From: Rhizobacter sp.
Lineage (GTDB): Bacteria > Pseudomonadota > Gammaproteobacteria > Burkholderiales > Burkholderiaceae_C
Assembly: GCA_025350965.1 (NCBI GenBank)
Contig: JANXWV010000025.1
Coordinates: 1 to 64,000, forward strand
Direction of reading: 5' to 3'
Length of the DNA: 64,000 nucleotides
The translations under genes were made by a program, and so were the position numbers. Position 1 is the stretch's first letter. Each line of letters starts with the position of its first letter. Of the stretch, positions 48,313 to 55,890 are shown piece after piece. Under the pieces are notes generated by a model, which saw only the letters and a list, made by a program, of their open reading frames with translations, made no database searches and was not told the DNA's origin.

Positions 48313-48348
48313 AAAAGCACGTAAGTTTCTGATCTTGTGTGCTTTTTT
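48313..48348 (+). terminator. Terminator after the second leuA
   Basis: An 8-bp stem AAAAGCAC (48313-48320) / GTGCTTTT (48339-48346) has an 18-nt loop and extends into a T-run. Its 3' arm overlaps the -35 region of the next promoter. Confidence 0.75.
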
Positions 48349-48363
48349 GCTTTGACCTACACT
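48335..48363 (+). promoter_or_regulatory. Promoter of the pbpG-like gene
   Basis: TTGTGT (48335-48340), 17-nt spacer, TACACT (48358-48363); the GTG start is 27 nt downstream with AAAAGGGA between. Confidence 0.55.
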
Positions 48364-48390
48364 CCGCAGACTGGGCGAAAAGGGACTCTC

Positions 48391-49485
48391 GTGGCATCAC
48401 TGAAAAAGTTGGTTACAACCACGCTGCTGGCCCTTGTCGCGACAGTGTCCATGACGCTGCCGACGCATTCCGATGCGGCACAACGAACGACGGCGAAGAA
48501 GAAGGCGGTCGCGCATCAGAAGCACGTGAAGGTGGCGGCAAGTGACCACGTGGCGGGCCGAACGGCCAGCCGAACCAGCAGCCGAGTGGTGGTTGGCGGT
48601 GGCAAGCGCGTAGTCGTTCGTCAGGCCGTGAGGCTGGTTCATTTCGAGCCGGCCCGGCCGTCGTTCGGCCAGCTTTACGGCTTGCACAATACGGCGGATT
48701 CCCTGGAGTTGAAGTCCAGCGTGGCGCTGGTCGTCGACCAGGACACGAATGAGGTGCTGTTCAGTAAGAACTCGCAGGCCGTGTTGCCGATCGCGTCGCT
48801 GACGAAGTTGATGACGGCAGTCGTGGTCACCGAAGCTCACCTGCCGCTCAACGAGACGCTGACGGTCAGCGAAGAAGACATCGACACTGAGAAAGGCAGC
48901 CGCTCGCGGCTCAAGGTTGGCACGCAGTTGACGCGTGAAGAGATGTTGCACCTGGCGTTGATGTCGTCCGAGAACCGCGCTGCCCACGTGCTGGGGCGGT
49001 ACTACCCTGGCGGTATCGACGCATTCGTTGGTGCGATGAACCGCAAGGCCCACGAACTCGGCATGAACGACACCCACTACGTCGAGCCGACCGGTCTGTC
49101 GAGCCGCAACCAGTCGAGCGCGCGTGACCTGGCCACGCTGGTCAACGCGGCGCATCAGCATCAGATCATCCGTGAGTTGTCCACGTCTCCCGAGTACCAG
49201 GTCGAGGTGGGCAACCGGCCGTTGCAGTTCCGCAATACCAATGGCCTGGTGCGCAGCCCGTCGTGGGACATCGGCCTGCAGAAAACCGGCTACATCACCG
49301 AGGCGGGCCGTTGTCTGGTGATGCAGGCCCGCATGGCTGGCCGCAAGCTCATCATGGTGTTCCTCGATTCGGCAGGCAAATACTCGCGCATCGGTGATGC
49401 CGAGCGAGTGCGGCGCTGGGTCACCGAGTTGCCGGTGCATGCCGTGCCGGCGGTTGCTGCAGGCGTCGTCAAGGCAACGTCCTGA
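48391..49485 (+). CDS. pbpG: D-alanyl-D-alanine endopeptidase (PBP7 type)
   Basis: A 364-residue exported S11-family enzyme that cuts peptidoglycan cross-links. GTG 48391 gives a signal sequence (ASLKKLVTTTLLALVATVSM). A basic, Lys/Arg-rich linker of ~60 residues precedes the catalytic domain. SxxK is SLTK near residue 138, SxN is SSENRAAHV near 195 and the KTG motif is LQKTGYIT near 300. There is no C-terminal amphipathic anchor of PBP5 type. It is convergent with the IclR gene. Confidence 0.93.
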   Translation: MASLKKLVTTTLLALVATVSMTLPTHSDAAQRTTAKKKAVAHQKHVKVAASDHVAGRTASRTSSRVVVGGGKRVVVRQAVRLVHFEPARPSFGQLYGLHNTADSLELKSSVALVVDQDTNEVLFSKNSQAVLPIASLTKLMTAVVVTEAHLPLNETLTVSEEDIDTEKGSRSRLKVGTQLTREEMLHLALMSSENRAAHVLGRYYPGGIDAFVGAMNRKAHELGMNDTHYVEPTGLSSRNQSSARDLATLVNAAHQHQIIRELSTSPEYQVEVGNRPLQFRNTNGLVRSPSWDIGLQKTGYITEAGRCLVMQARMAGRKLIMVFLDSAGKYSRIGDAERVRRWVTELPVHAVPAVAAGVVKATS

Positions 49486-49542
49486 TGTTGGCCATCCGGC
49501 TCTGATGTCCTGAGATCAACGAAGCGCCCCTGTGGCGCAGTG

Positions 49543-50319
49543 TCACGCAGCCACGTTGCGATGCCCGAGTGATGCAGAAATTTGTGCAGCCGTGTCCTTG
49601 AGCCGCTGCAACCAGGCCTCTTCCAGGCGGTCTGCAGGAGCCGAGATCGAGAGCCCGGCGATCAGCTTGCCCTGGTCGTCCAGAATGCCCGCCGCCATGC
49701 AGCGCACCCCAAGTTCCAGTTCTTCGTCGTCACGCGCCGTGCCGCCCTGGTTGACGTGTGCGAGTTCGCGTTCCAGTGCGGCCAATTCCGTGATGCTGTT
49801 GCGCGTGTGCCCGGCCAGGCCGGTGCGCGTGGCATAGGCGCGCACGCGCGAGGGATCGTCATGAGCCAGGAACAGCTTGCCGACCGAGGTGAGGTGCAGC
49901 GGCGCCCGCCCACCGATGGCGCGAACCACCTGCATGCCCGAGCGTTCGCTGTAGGTGCGCTCGATGTAGACGATCTCGTCGCCCTGGCGCATCGACAAGT
50001 TCACCGGCTGGTGCGTGATGCGATGCAACTCCCGCATCGGCCCCATCGCGGCCTCGCGCACATCAAGCCGCGCTTTGACGAGGTTGCCCAGCTCCAGCAT
50101 GCGCATCCCCAGCCGGTAGCTGCCCGCTTCGGGGCGATCAACGAAGCGGCCGATGACCAAATCGTTCAGGATGCGGTGCGCGGTGGACGGGTGCAGGCCC
50201 GTCAGTTCGCTGATGTGCTTCAGCGACACCGGGTCGGGGAAAGACGCCAGCACGTCCAGCAAGCCGAACGCACGCTCGAGCACCTGGATGGTGGGCGTCT
50301 TGTTGTCAGTCTTTGCCAT
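49543..50319 (-). CDS. IclR-family transcriptional regulator
   Basis: A 258-residue regulator with an N-terminal winged helix-turn-helix (VLERAFGLLDVLASF and HISELTGLHPSTAHRILNDL near 14-55) and a C-terminal effector-binding GAF-like domain (LHLTSVGKLFLAHDD near 145, GVRCMAAGILDDQGKLIAGLSIS near 203). Members respond to aromatic, glyoxylate or acetate-related effectors. The target is not evident: the divergent TIGR03790 gene starts 47 nt away and may be under its control. Confidence 0.93.
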   Translation of the reverse strand: MAKTDNKTPTIQVLERAFGLLDVLASFPDPVSLKHISELTGLHPSTAHRILNDLVIGRFVDRPEAGSYRLGMRMLELGNLVKARLDVREAAMGPMRELHRITHQPVNLSMRQGDEIVYIERTYSERSGMQVVRAIGGRAPLHLTSVGKLFLAHDDPSRVRAYATRTGLAGHTRNSITELAALERELAHVNQGGTARDDEELELGVRCMAAGILDDQGKLIAGLSISAPADRLEEAWLQRLKDTAAQISASLGHRNVAA

Positions 50320-50366
50320 GGGCTCGATTGTCGCTCAGTGGTGTCGAATTTTTGTATGGCGAAACG

Positions 50367-51527
50367 ATGAGCCGATATCTTGCACCGACGGTGCCCCCGC
50401 CAGCACACTCAGTTGGCCGACAGCTCGCGAACCTGCTCGGGGTGCTGGCCGCCGCTTGCGCCATGTCTGCGTTTGCGGAACTGCAGGAACGGCCTCCAGC
50501 CGGTGCCGCTATCGAAGCGGTTGGCGCGCCTGTTCCCGCGTGGGTGGCCGTGCCGAAAGTTTTTGGCCGCATCACCGCACGGGAACTCGGCATCGTGATC
50601 AACACCGCAGACCCCACTTCACGGGCGATCGGCGAGGCCTACATCAAGGCGCGCGCGATCCCGGCGGCGCAGGTTCTCAGGCTCGCACTGCCGGTCAAGC
50701 CGACCTTGTCGCCGGAAGAGTTCGCGTCTGTCGATGCGCGGGTGAGGGCGTTCTTCAAGCCAAACGTCCAGGCCTTGGCGCTGGCCTGGACGGCGCCCTA
50801 CGCGGTGGGATGCAACTCGATCACGAGCGCCTTGACGCTGGGCTACGACGCCACGGCATGCGTCACGGCCTGCCAACGCGGCAAGACATCGCGGTACTTC
50901 AACGCCGCGACCTCACGGCCTTTCACCGACCTGAAGCTGCGCCCGACCATGCTGCTGGCAGCGCCGGACCTGGCTGCCGCAACGGCGTTGTTCCAGCGTG
51001 GCGTGGCAGCGGACCGCAGCCTGGGGTGGCGCGGCGCACCGCCGGCCAACGCGTACTTCGTGCACACGTCCGATGTGGCCCGCAGCGTGCGCTTTCGCCT
51101 GTTTCCGCCGCCCGGGCTGGTGGCGCGTGTGGGCGTCGATGTGCACGTGCAGGAGAGCGACTCGGTGCAGCCGGCGGGCAGGGTGCTGCTCTACGAAACC
51201 GGGCTGGCGCGCGTCGAGGGCATCGGCGCGCTGCGCTGGGTGCCGGGCGCGCTGGCCGATCACCTGACCTCGTTCGGTGGCCAGCTGCAAGCGCCTGCCG
51301 CTGGCCAGATGTCGGCACTCGAATGGATCGCGGCGGGCGCAACGGCCAGCTATGGCACCGTCTCCGAGCCTTGCAACCACCTGCAGAAATTCCCGCACCC
51401 GCAGGTGCTCTTGCTTCACTATGTGCAAGGCGCCAGCGCGCTGGAAGCGTATTGGAAGAGCGTTGCTTGGCCGCAGCAAGGGGTCTTCATCGGCGAGCCA
51501 CTCGCGGCTCCGTTTGCGCGCCGCTGA
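50367..51527 (+). CDS. TIGR03790-family exported protein
   Basis: A 386-residue protein with a hydrophobic N-terminal segment (about residues 19-38, LANLLGVLAAACAMSAFA). The TIGR03790 core is ARELGIVINTADPTSRAIGEAYIKARAIPAAQVL near residue 70 and YGTVSEPCNHLQKFPHPQVLLLHYVQGASALEAYW near 335. The function of this family is not known to me. The ATG at 50367 gives the signal-like N-terminus. It is divergent from the IclR gene, convergent with hpnE. Confidence 0.85.
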   Translation: MSRYLAPTVPPPAHSVGRQLANLLGVLAAACAMSAFAELQERPPAGAAIEAVGAPVPAWVAVPKVFGRITARELGIVINTADPTSRAIGEAYIKARAIPAAQVLRLALPVKPTLSPEEFASVDARVRAFFKPNVQALALAWTAPYAVGCNSITSALTLGYDATACVTACQRGKTSRYFNAATSRPFTDLKLRPTMLLAAPDLAAATALFQRGVAADRSLGWRGAPPANAYFVHTSDVARSVRFRLFPPPGLVARVGVDVHVQESDSVQPAGRVLLYETGLARVEGIGALRWVPGALADHLTSFGGQLQAPAAGQMSALEWIAAGATASYGTVSEPCNHLQKFPHPQVLLLHYVQGASALEAYWKSVAWPQQGVFIGEPLAAPFARR

Positions 51528-51583
51528 ACGTTGCTGAACATCGCTAAACGTCGCTAAACGTCGATGAGCGCCGCGAGGCAGTG

Positions 51584-52879
51584 TCACCCCGCTGCCGCTG
51601 CCGCCGCCACGCCGCTGCGCACCGCGCCCTCCAGCGTTGCAGGGTAGGGGCCGGCCACATAGTCGCCGGCGGCATGCAAGCCCAGGGCGACGAACGCTGC
51701 GGGCCGGGCCAGGCCAGGCGTGCAGGCGAATGTGGCGCGCTTGTCGACCAGTACTTGCACCGGCTCCAGTGCAGCGCTCAAGTGCGGGCCGAGGTCTGTT
51801 CGCGCCTGGGCGATGGTCGCGTCCAAGACCGCTTGCTGGCCCCGCGCCACCCACTCGGCAGCGCCGCTCACGACGAATGCGAGCAGCCCGGGCGCGCCGC
51901 CGAGCTGGCCGCGGTCGAACACAAACTGCGCGGGCGCCGACGCGCCAGCGCGCAAGGCCAGCATCGGTTCCGGCAAACGCGCGCCGGCGCAGCGCAGGTA
52001 GACCGTCACGATCGGCTCGTAGCGCATGGCCCGCGCGGTGCGCGCCCAATCGGTCGCGTGGGGTTCGACGAGTCGCGCTGCCTCCGTCGCGGTGGTGGCC
52101 AGCACCACGTGATCGAACTCTTCGCCGTCGACTTGCCACCTCGCCGTGCCCATTTCAACGGCCTGCACGCGGTGCCCGACGCGGACCATCGCACCCGCTT
52201 GCGTGAGCCAGCGCAAAGCCGGGTCGGGCAGCAACCGGCTCAAGTCGCTGCGAGGCAACAACAGGTCGGCTGAGCCGGCGCCCGAGAACAGCGCGTCTTT
52301 CAGTACGCGCAGGAAGACAGCTGCGCTGGCGGCTTCCGCGGGCGTGTTCAACGCAGCCACACAGAGCGGGTCGATCAGGTCACGTCGCACGGTGTCGGGA
52401 AGGGCGGCAGTCAAGCGCGCAACCGTCCATTGTGGGTCGCACTGGAAGCCACTCATGGCCCATCGCGCGGCTGCCCAGAGCAGTGCGCACCGGTCTTGCC
52501 AGGGCCACGCGCGCAGGCGCAACACAGCCCATGCGAACTGCGGCACCGCCCCGCCCGCTTCCAGCAACAAGCCGGATCCGTCAGGGTAGGCCAGACGCAG
52601 CGGCAACCGCAACAGCGTGTGCTCTGGCGCAACTCCCACCGTGCGCATCAACGCCAGTGTGGCGCTGTACGCGCCGATCAGGATGTGCTGGCCGTTGTCG
52701 AGCGTCACGCCTGCCGAGCTCACGGCGCGGGCGCGGCCGCCGGGCTGTGCGGCCATCTCGAACAGCGTCACGTGGTGACCGCGCCGGGTGCCTTCCACGG
52801 CGGCGGCCAAGCCGGCCCAGCCGCCGCCCACCACGGCCACCCGCAGCGCTGGCGCGCGGGCACCGCCCTGGCGGTTCAT
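51584..52879 (-). CDS. hpnE: Hydroxysqualene dehydroxylase HpnE
   Basis: A 431-residue FAD-dependent enzyme of the squalene-associated desaturase type. The FAD motif VVGGGWAGLAAAVE lies near residue 15, and the substrate-side motif AAQPGGRARAVSSAG with DNGQHILIGAY follows near 43-68. In the HpnCDE pathway it reduces hydroxysqualene to squalene. The ATG overlaps the hpnD stop (ATGA), the last gene of the hpnC-D-E operon. Confidence 0.93.
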   Translation of the reverse strand: MNRQGGARAPALRVAVVGGGWAGLAAAVEGTRRGHHVTLFEMAAQPGGRARAVSSAGVTLDNGQHILIGAYSATLALMRTVGVAPEHTLLRLPLRLAYPDGSGLLLEAGGAVPQFAWAVLRLRAWPWQDRCALLWAAARWAMSGFQCDPQWTVARLTAALPDTVRRDLIDPLCVAALNTPAEAASAAVFLRVLKDALFSGAGSADLLLPRSDLSRLLPDPALRWLTQAGAMVRVGHRVQAVEMGTARWQVDGEEFDHVVLATTATEAARLVEPHATDWARTARAMRYEPIVTVYLRCAGARLPEPMLALRAGASAPAQFVFDRGQLGGAPGLLAFVVSGAAEWVARGQQAVLDATIAQARTDLGPHLSAALEPVQVLVDKRATFACTPGLARPAAFVALGLHAAGDYVAGPYPATLEGAVRSGVAAAAAAG

Positions 52880-53712
52880 CGCCCGCGCCAGTTCGTCCGC
52901 ATCGCGATCCAGAGCTTGCGCAGCGGCGTGAGCGACGTTCGCTGGTGCAGCACCTGAAAGTCATCGGCCTCTATTTCGCGCAGCAGCGTGCGGTAGATGT
53001 TGGCCATCATCAGGCCCGGCTTCTGGGCTGCGCGGTCGGCCTCGGGCAAGAGCGCGAAGGCCTCGTTGTAAAGGCGGTGAGCGCGCTCTGCCTGGAACTT
53101 CATCAGTGCCGTGAAGCGCTCGGAGTAGCCGCGGTTCAGCACCTCGCTGGCTTTCACGTCGAACTGCTTCAGCTCCGACATCGGCAGGTAGATGCGGCCG
53201 CGCCGAGCGTCGTCGCCGACGTCGCGGATGATGTTGGTGAGCTGCATCGCCCGGCCCAGCCGGTGCGCGTAGGCGGTGGTCGCATCGCTGCTGCGGCCGA
53301 AGATGCCGGCCGCCACTTCGCCGACCACGCCGGCAACGAGGTGGCAGTAGCGTTCCAGGCCCGGATAGTCGAGATAGCGCGATTGGTCCAGGTCCATCTG
53401 GCAGCCATCGATCACCGCCATGAGGTGGTCGACGCGAATGCCGTAGTCATTGCGGTGCGGCAGCAGCGCCTTCATCACGGGGTGGGTCGGCTGGCCAATG
53501 AATGCCGACGCCACTTCCTTGCGCCACCACGCGAGCTTGGTGGCGGCCACGCCGGGGTCGGCCACTTCATCGACAACGTCGTCCACCTCGCGGCAGAAGG
53601 CATAGAAGGCTGTGATGGCAGCACGCCGGGGTGGCGCGAGGAACAGGAACGCGTAATAGAAGCTCGAGCCGCTCCTTGCGGCCTTGTCCTGAACGTATTG
53701 CTCGGGCGTCAT
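52876..53712 (-). CDS. hpnD: Presqualene diphosphate synthase HpnD
   Basis: A 278-residue head-to-head prenyl synthase making presqualene diphosphate from two farnesyl diphosphates. Asp-rich motifs are EVDDVVDEV near residue 41 and NIIRDVGDDARRGRIYLP near 160. The start is ATG 53712 (MTPEQYVQ), overlapping the hpnC stop; a longer in-frame start at 53760 lies inside hpnC and is not preferred. Confidence 0.93.
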   Translation of the reverse strand: MTPEQYVQDKAARSGSSFYYAFLFLAPPRRAAITAFYAFCREVDDVVDEVADPGVAATKLAWWRKEVASAFIGQPTHPVMKALLPHRNDYGIRVDHLMAVIDGCQMDLDQSRYLDYPGLERYCHLVAGVVGEVAAGIFGRSSDATTAYAHRLGRAMQLTNIIRDVGDDARRGRIYLPMSELKQFDVKASEVLNRGYSERFTALMKFQAERAHRLYNEAFALLPEADRAAQKPGLMMANIYRTLLREIEADDFQVLHQRTSLTPLRKLWIAMRTNWRGR

Positions 53713-54560
53713 GCGAGGCTCACGTGCGCGAGTGGCCGCCGCATCCACAGCGCGCGCCACAGCATCACCGGTGCGTCGAACCAGCGCAGCACGGGGCGCC
53801 GCTGCAGGCTCGTGAAGCCGCCGGCCTCGATCTTGTCGAGAATGCGCAGCCCGCCCTGAACCACGAGCCGCAACTCCCAGCCGGCACGGCCGTGTACAGC
53901 GTGCACGAGGGGGGCGCCTTCGATCATCAGCCCGCGCGCCCAGGCCACGAGGTCGGCGACCAGCGCGCGGCTTTGCGGGCTGTCAGCGCGAGCCAGCACG
54001 GCGCGGGTGTCGAGCCCGTGATCGGCGCAGTCTTCCGCCGGGGCATACAGGCGGCCCCGTGCCGTGTCGACGCTCAGGTCTTGCCAGAAGTTGGCGAGTT
54101 GCAGCGCCGTGCAGATGGCGTCGGACTGGCGCAGGGCTTGAGCGCCATGCACGCCGTACAGGTGCAGCAGCAGCCGGCCGACGGGGTTCGCGGAGCGGCG
54201 GCAATAGTCGAGCAGTTCAGCGCGCGTGGCGTAGGCGTTCCTGACCACGTCTTGCTCGAATGCGCTCAGCAGATCGGTCAGCAGCGACTGCGGCAAGGCG
54301 TGCTGCGCGAGCGCGGCGCGCAACGGGCCGAAGACGTGGGGCCAACGTGGCGCCAGCGGTCCGCCGGCCCGGGTTGCGGTGGCCAACTCAGTGCGGTACT
54401 CGGCAAGGTCCGCGAGCCGCACCGGGCCGGGCACATCACCCTCGTCGGCCAGATCGTCGGCGGTCCGCGCGAACCAGTAGATGGCGGCCACTGCCGGCCG
54501 CAGTGGCGGCGGGCACAGGAAAGATGCGACGGGAAAGTTCTCGTAGTGGTCGATGCTCAC
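53709..54560 (-). CDS. hpnC: Hydroxysqualene synthase HpnC
   Basis: A 283-residue squalene/phytoene-synthase family enzyme converting presqualene diphosphate to hydroxysqualene. Asp-rich motifs are ARTADDLADEG near residue 30 and ANFWQDLSVDTARGRLY near 150. GTG 54560 gives the family N-terminus MSIDHYENFPVASFL. It is the first gene of hpnC-D-E, which supplies squalene for hopanoids. No shc cyclase is in the window. Confidence 0.92.
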   Translation of the reverse strand: MSIDHYENFPVASFLCPPPLRPAVAAIYWFARTADDLADEGDVPGPVRLADLAEYRTELATATRAGGPLAPRWPHVFGPLRAALAQHALPQSLLTDLLSAFEQDVVRNAYATRAELLDYCRRSANPVGRLLLHLYGVHGAQALRQSDAICTALQLANFWQDLSVDTARGRLYAPAEDCADHGLDTRAVLARADSPQSRALVADLVAWARGLMIEGAPLVHAVHGRAGWELRLVVQGGLRILDKIEAGGFTSLQRRPVLRWFDAPVMLWRALWMRRPLAHVSLA

Positions 54561-54643
54561 GGCGGCGATTGTCCATGTTGCGCGGCCCGATACAGCGCAT
54601 GCGTTCCTTTGGCGTGAGGGATTGCCCGCGCGGGCGGTTAGGT

Positions 54644-54672
54644 TTGACAGCGCACAGGGCCACCCATATATT
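54644..54672 (+). promoter_or_regulatory. Strong promoter of the RND efflux operon
   Basis: A consensus -35 TTGACA (54644-54649), a 17-nt spacer and -10 TATATT (54667-54672) stand 84 nt before the membrane-fusion gene. The transcription start would fall inside the adjoining palindrome. Confidence 0.88.
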
Positions 54673-54686
54673 ACTGACCGGTCAGT
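54673..54686 (+). promoter_or_regulatory. Perfect 14-bp palindrome, TetR-type operator
   Basis: ACTGACCGGTCAGT is a perfect inverted repeat directly after the -10. It has the form of TetR-family operators at efflux promoters; binding here would block transcription. No TetR gene lies in the window, so the repressor would be encoded elsewhere. Confidence 0.75.
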
Positions 54687-54756
54687 CATTTAAATCACTG
54701 GTTGCCGAACCAGGCCGTGTCACAAGCCTGCGGCGCGCGGCCACAAGGACCCCTCC

Positions 54757-55890
54757 ATGCGTCACCTCGTGTTCATCGCTCTCGTCGGAATGGGAGCGCT
54801 TGCAGCCTGCTCCAAGCCCGAACCGGTCGCCGACCCGGTACGCGCCGTCCGTACCCAAACCGTGACCGCGCAGAGCGCCGGTGGCGTGACGGAATACGCG
54901 GCAGAAGTGCGCGCCCGTACCGAGTCGCGCTTGAGCTTCCGAGTCGGTGGAAAGATGCTCCGCAGGGCTGTGGATCTGGGCGACGTGGTGAAGGCAGGCC
55001 AAATGCTGGCACAACTCGACCCTCAAGACCTCAAGCTCGGCCAGGACGCGGCGCTGGCCACGGTGGCCGTGGCGCGCGTGAACCTCGATCAGGCCGCCGC
55101 CGACTTCAAGCGCTACAAGGATCTGCGCGATCAGGGCTTCATCAGCTCGGCCGACCTGGAGCGGCGCGAGACGACTGTCAAGTCGGCCCAGGCGCAAGTT
55201 GATCAGGCTCGTGCGCAGGCGAACGTGCAGGGCAATCAAGCCCGCTATGCATCGCTCCTGGCCGACGCTGCGGGCGTGGTCACCGGCGTGGACGTGGAGC
55301 CCGGCATGGTGGTTTCCGCCGGTACGCCCGTGCTCAGGCTGGCGCATGACGGCCCGCGCGACGTGGTGTTCGCGGTGCCCGAAGACAAGGTCGGCCTGAT
55401 CACGGCGCTGGCAGCGCAGCCGGGTCGGTTCAAGGTGCGACTGTGGGGCGCGACCGCCGAGCCGCTGACTGCCACGATCCGCGAAGTCGCCGCAGCCGCC
55501 GACCCGGTGACACGCACCTTCCTGGTCAAGGCCGACGTCGGCACGGGTGTGGCGAACGGCGTGCGCCTGGGGCAGACGGCGACCGTGCTGGTCGAGTTGC
55601 CGCAGGCCGCCGGTGTGACGAAGCTGCCGTTGTCCGCGCTTCGCGAAGAGCAGGGCCGAACGACCGTGTGGCTCGTGGACCGCACGACCATGACGGTCAA
55701 GGTGCAACCCGTTCAACTCGCCGGCGCCGACGGCAATGACGCCGTGATCACCGCAGGGCTGGCGCCCGGCATGGTGGTGGTGACCGCCGGCGTTCACGTG
55801 CTCACGCCCGGACAGAAGGTCAAGTTCTACGTCGACCCCGGCGCGCCGCCCGCGTCGGCGGCGAGCGGCACACCGGTCAGCGTCAAGTGA
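54757..55890 (+). CDS. RND efflux periplasmic adaptor (membrane fusion) lipoprotein
   Basis: A 377-residue adaptor with lipobox L-A-A-C (Cys18). Biotinyl-lipoyl half-motifs lie at GKMLRRAVDLGDVVKAGQML near residue 65 and ADAAGVVTGVDVEPGMVVSAG near 170, flanking a coiled-coil hairpin (about 100-160). Beta-barrel and membrane-proximal domains follow. It links an RND pump to an outer-membrane channel; no channel gene is present here. Its last codon overlaps the RND start (GTGA). A strong promoter and palindrome lie upstream. Confidence 0.93.
   Translation: MRHLVFIALVGMGALAACSKPEPVADPVRAVRTQTVTAQSAGGVTEYAAEVRARTESRLSFRVGGKMLRRAVDLGDVVKAGQMLAQLDPQDLKLGQDAALATVAVARVNLDQAAADFKRYKDLRDQGFISSADLERRETTVKSAQAQVDQARAQANVQGNQARYASLLADAAGVVTGVDVEPGMVVSAGTPVLRLAHDGPRDVVFAVPEDKVGLITALAAQPGRFKVRLWGATAEPLTATIREVAAAADPVTRTFLVKADVGTGVANGVRLGQTATVLVELPQAAGVTKLPLSALREEQGRTTVWLVDRTTMTVKVQPVQLAGADGNDAVITAGLAPGMVVVTAGVHVLTPGQKVKFYVDPGAPPASAASGTPVSVK

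Noticed and set aside
46340-48400. 686-codon minus-strand frame opposite the second leuA
   Set aside because: Shadow of leuA and flanks; no recognisable domain and it crosses a terminator.
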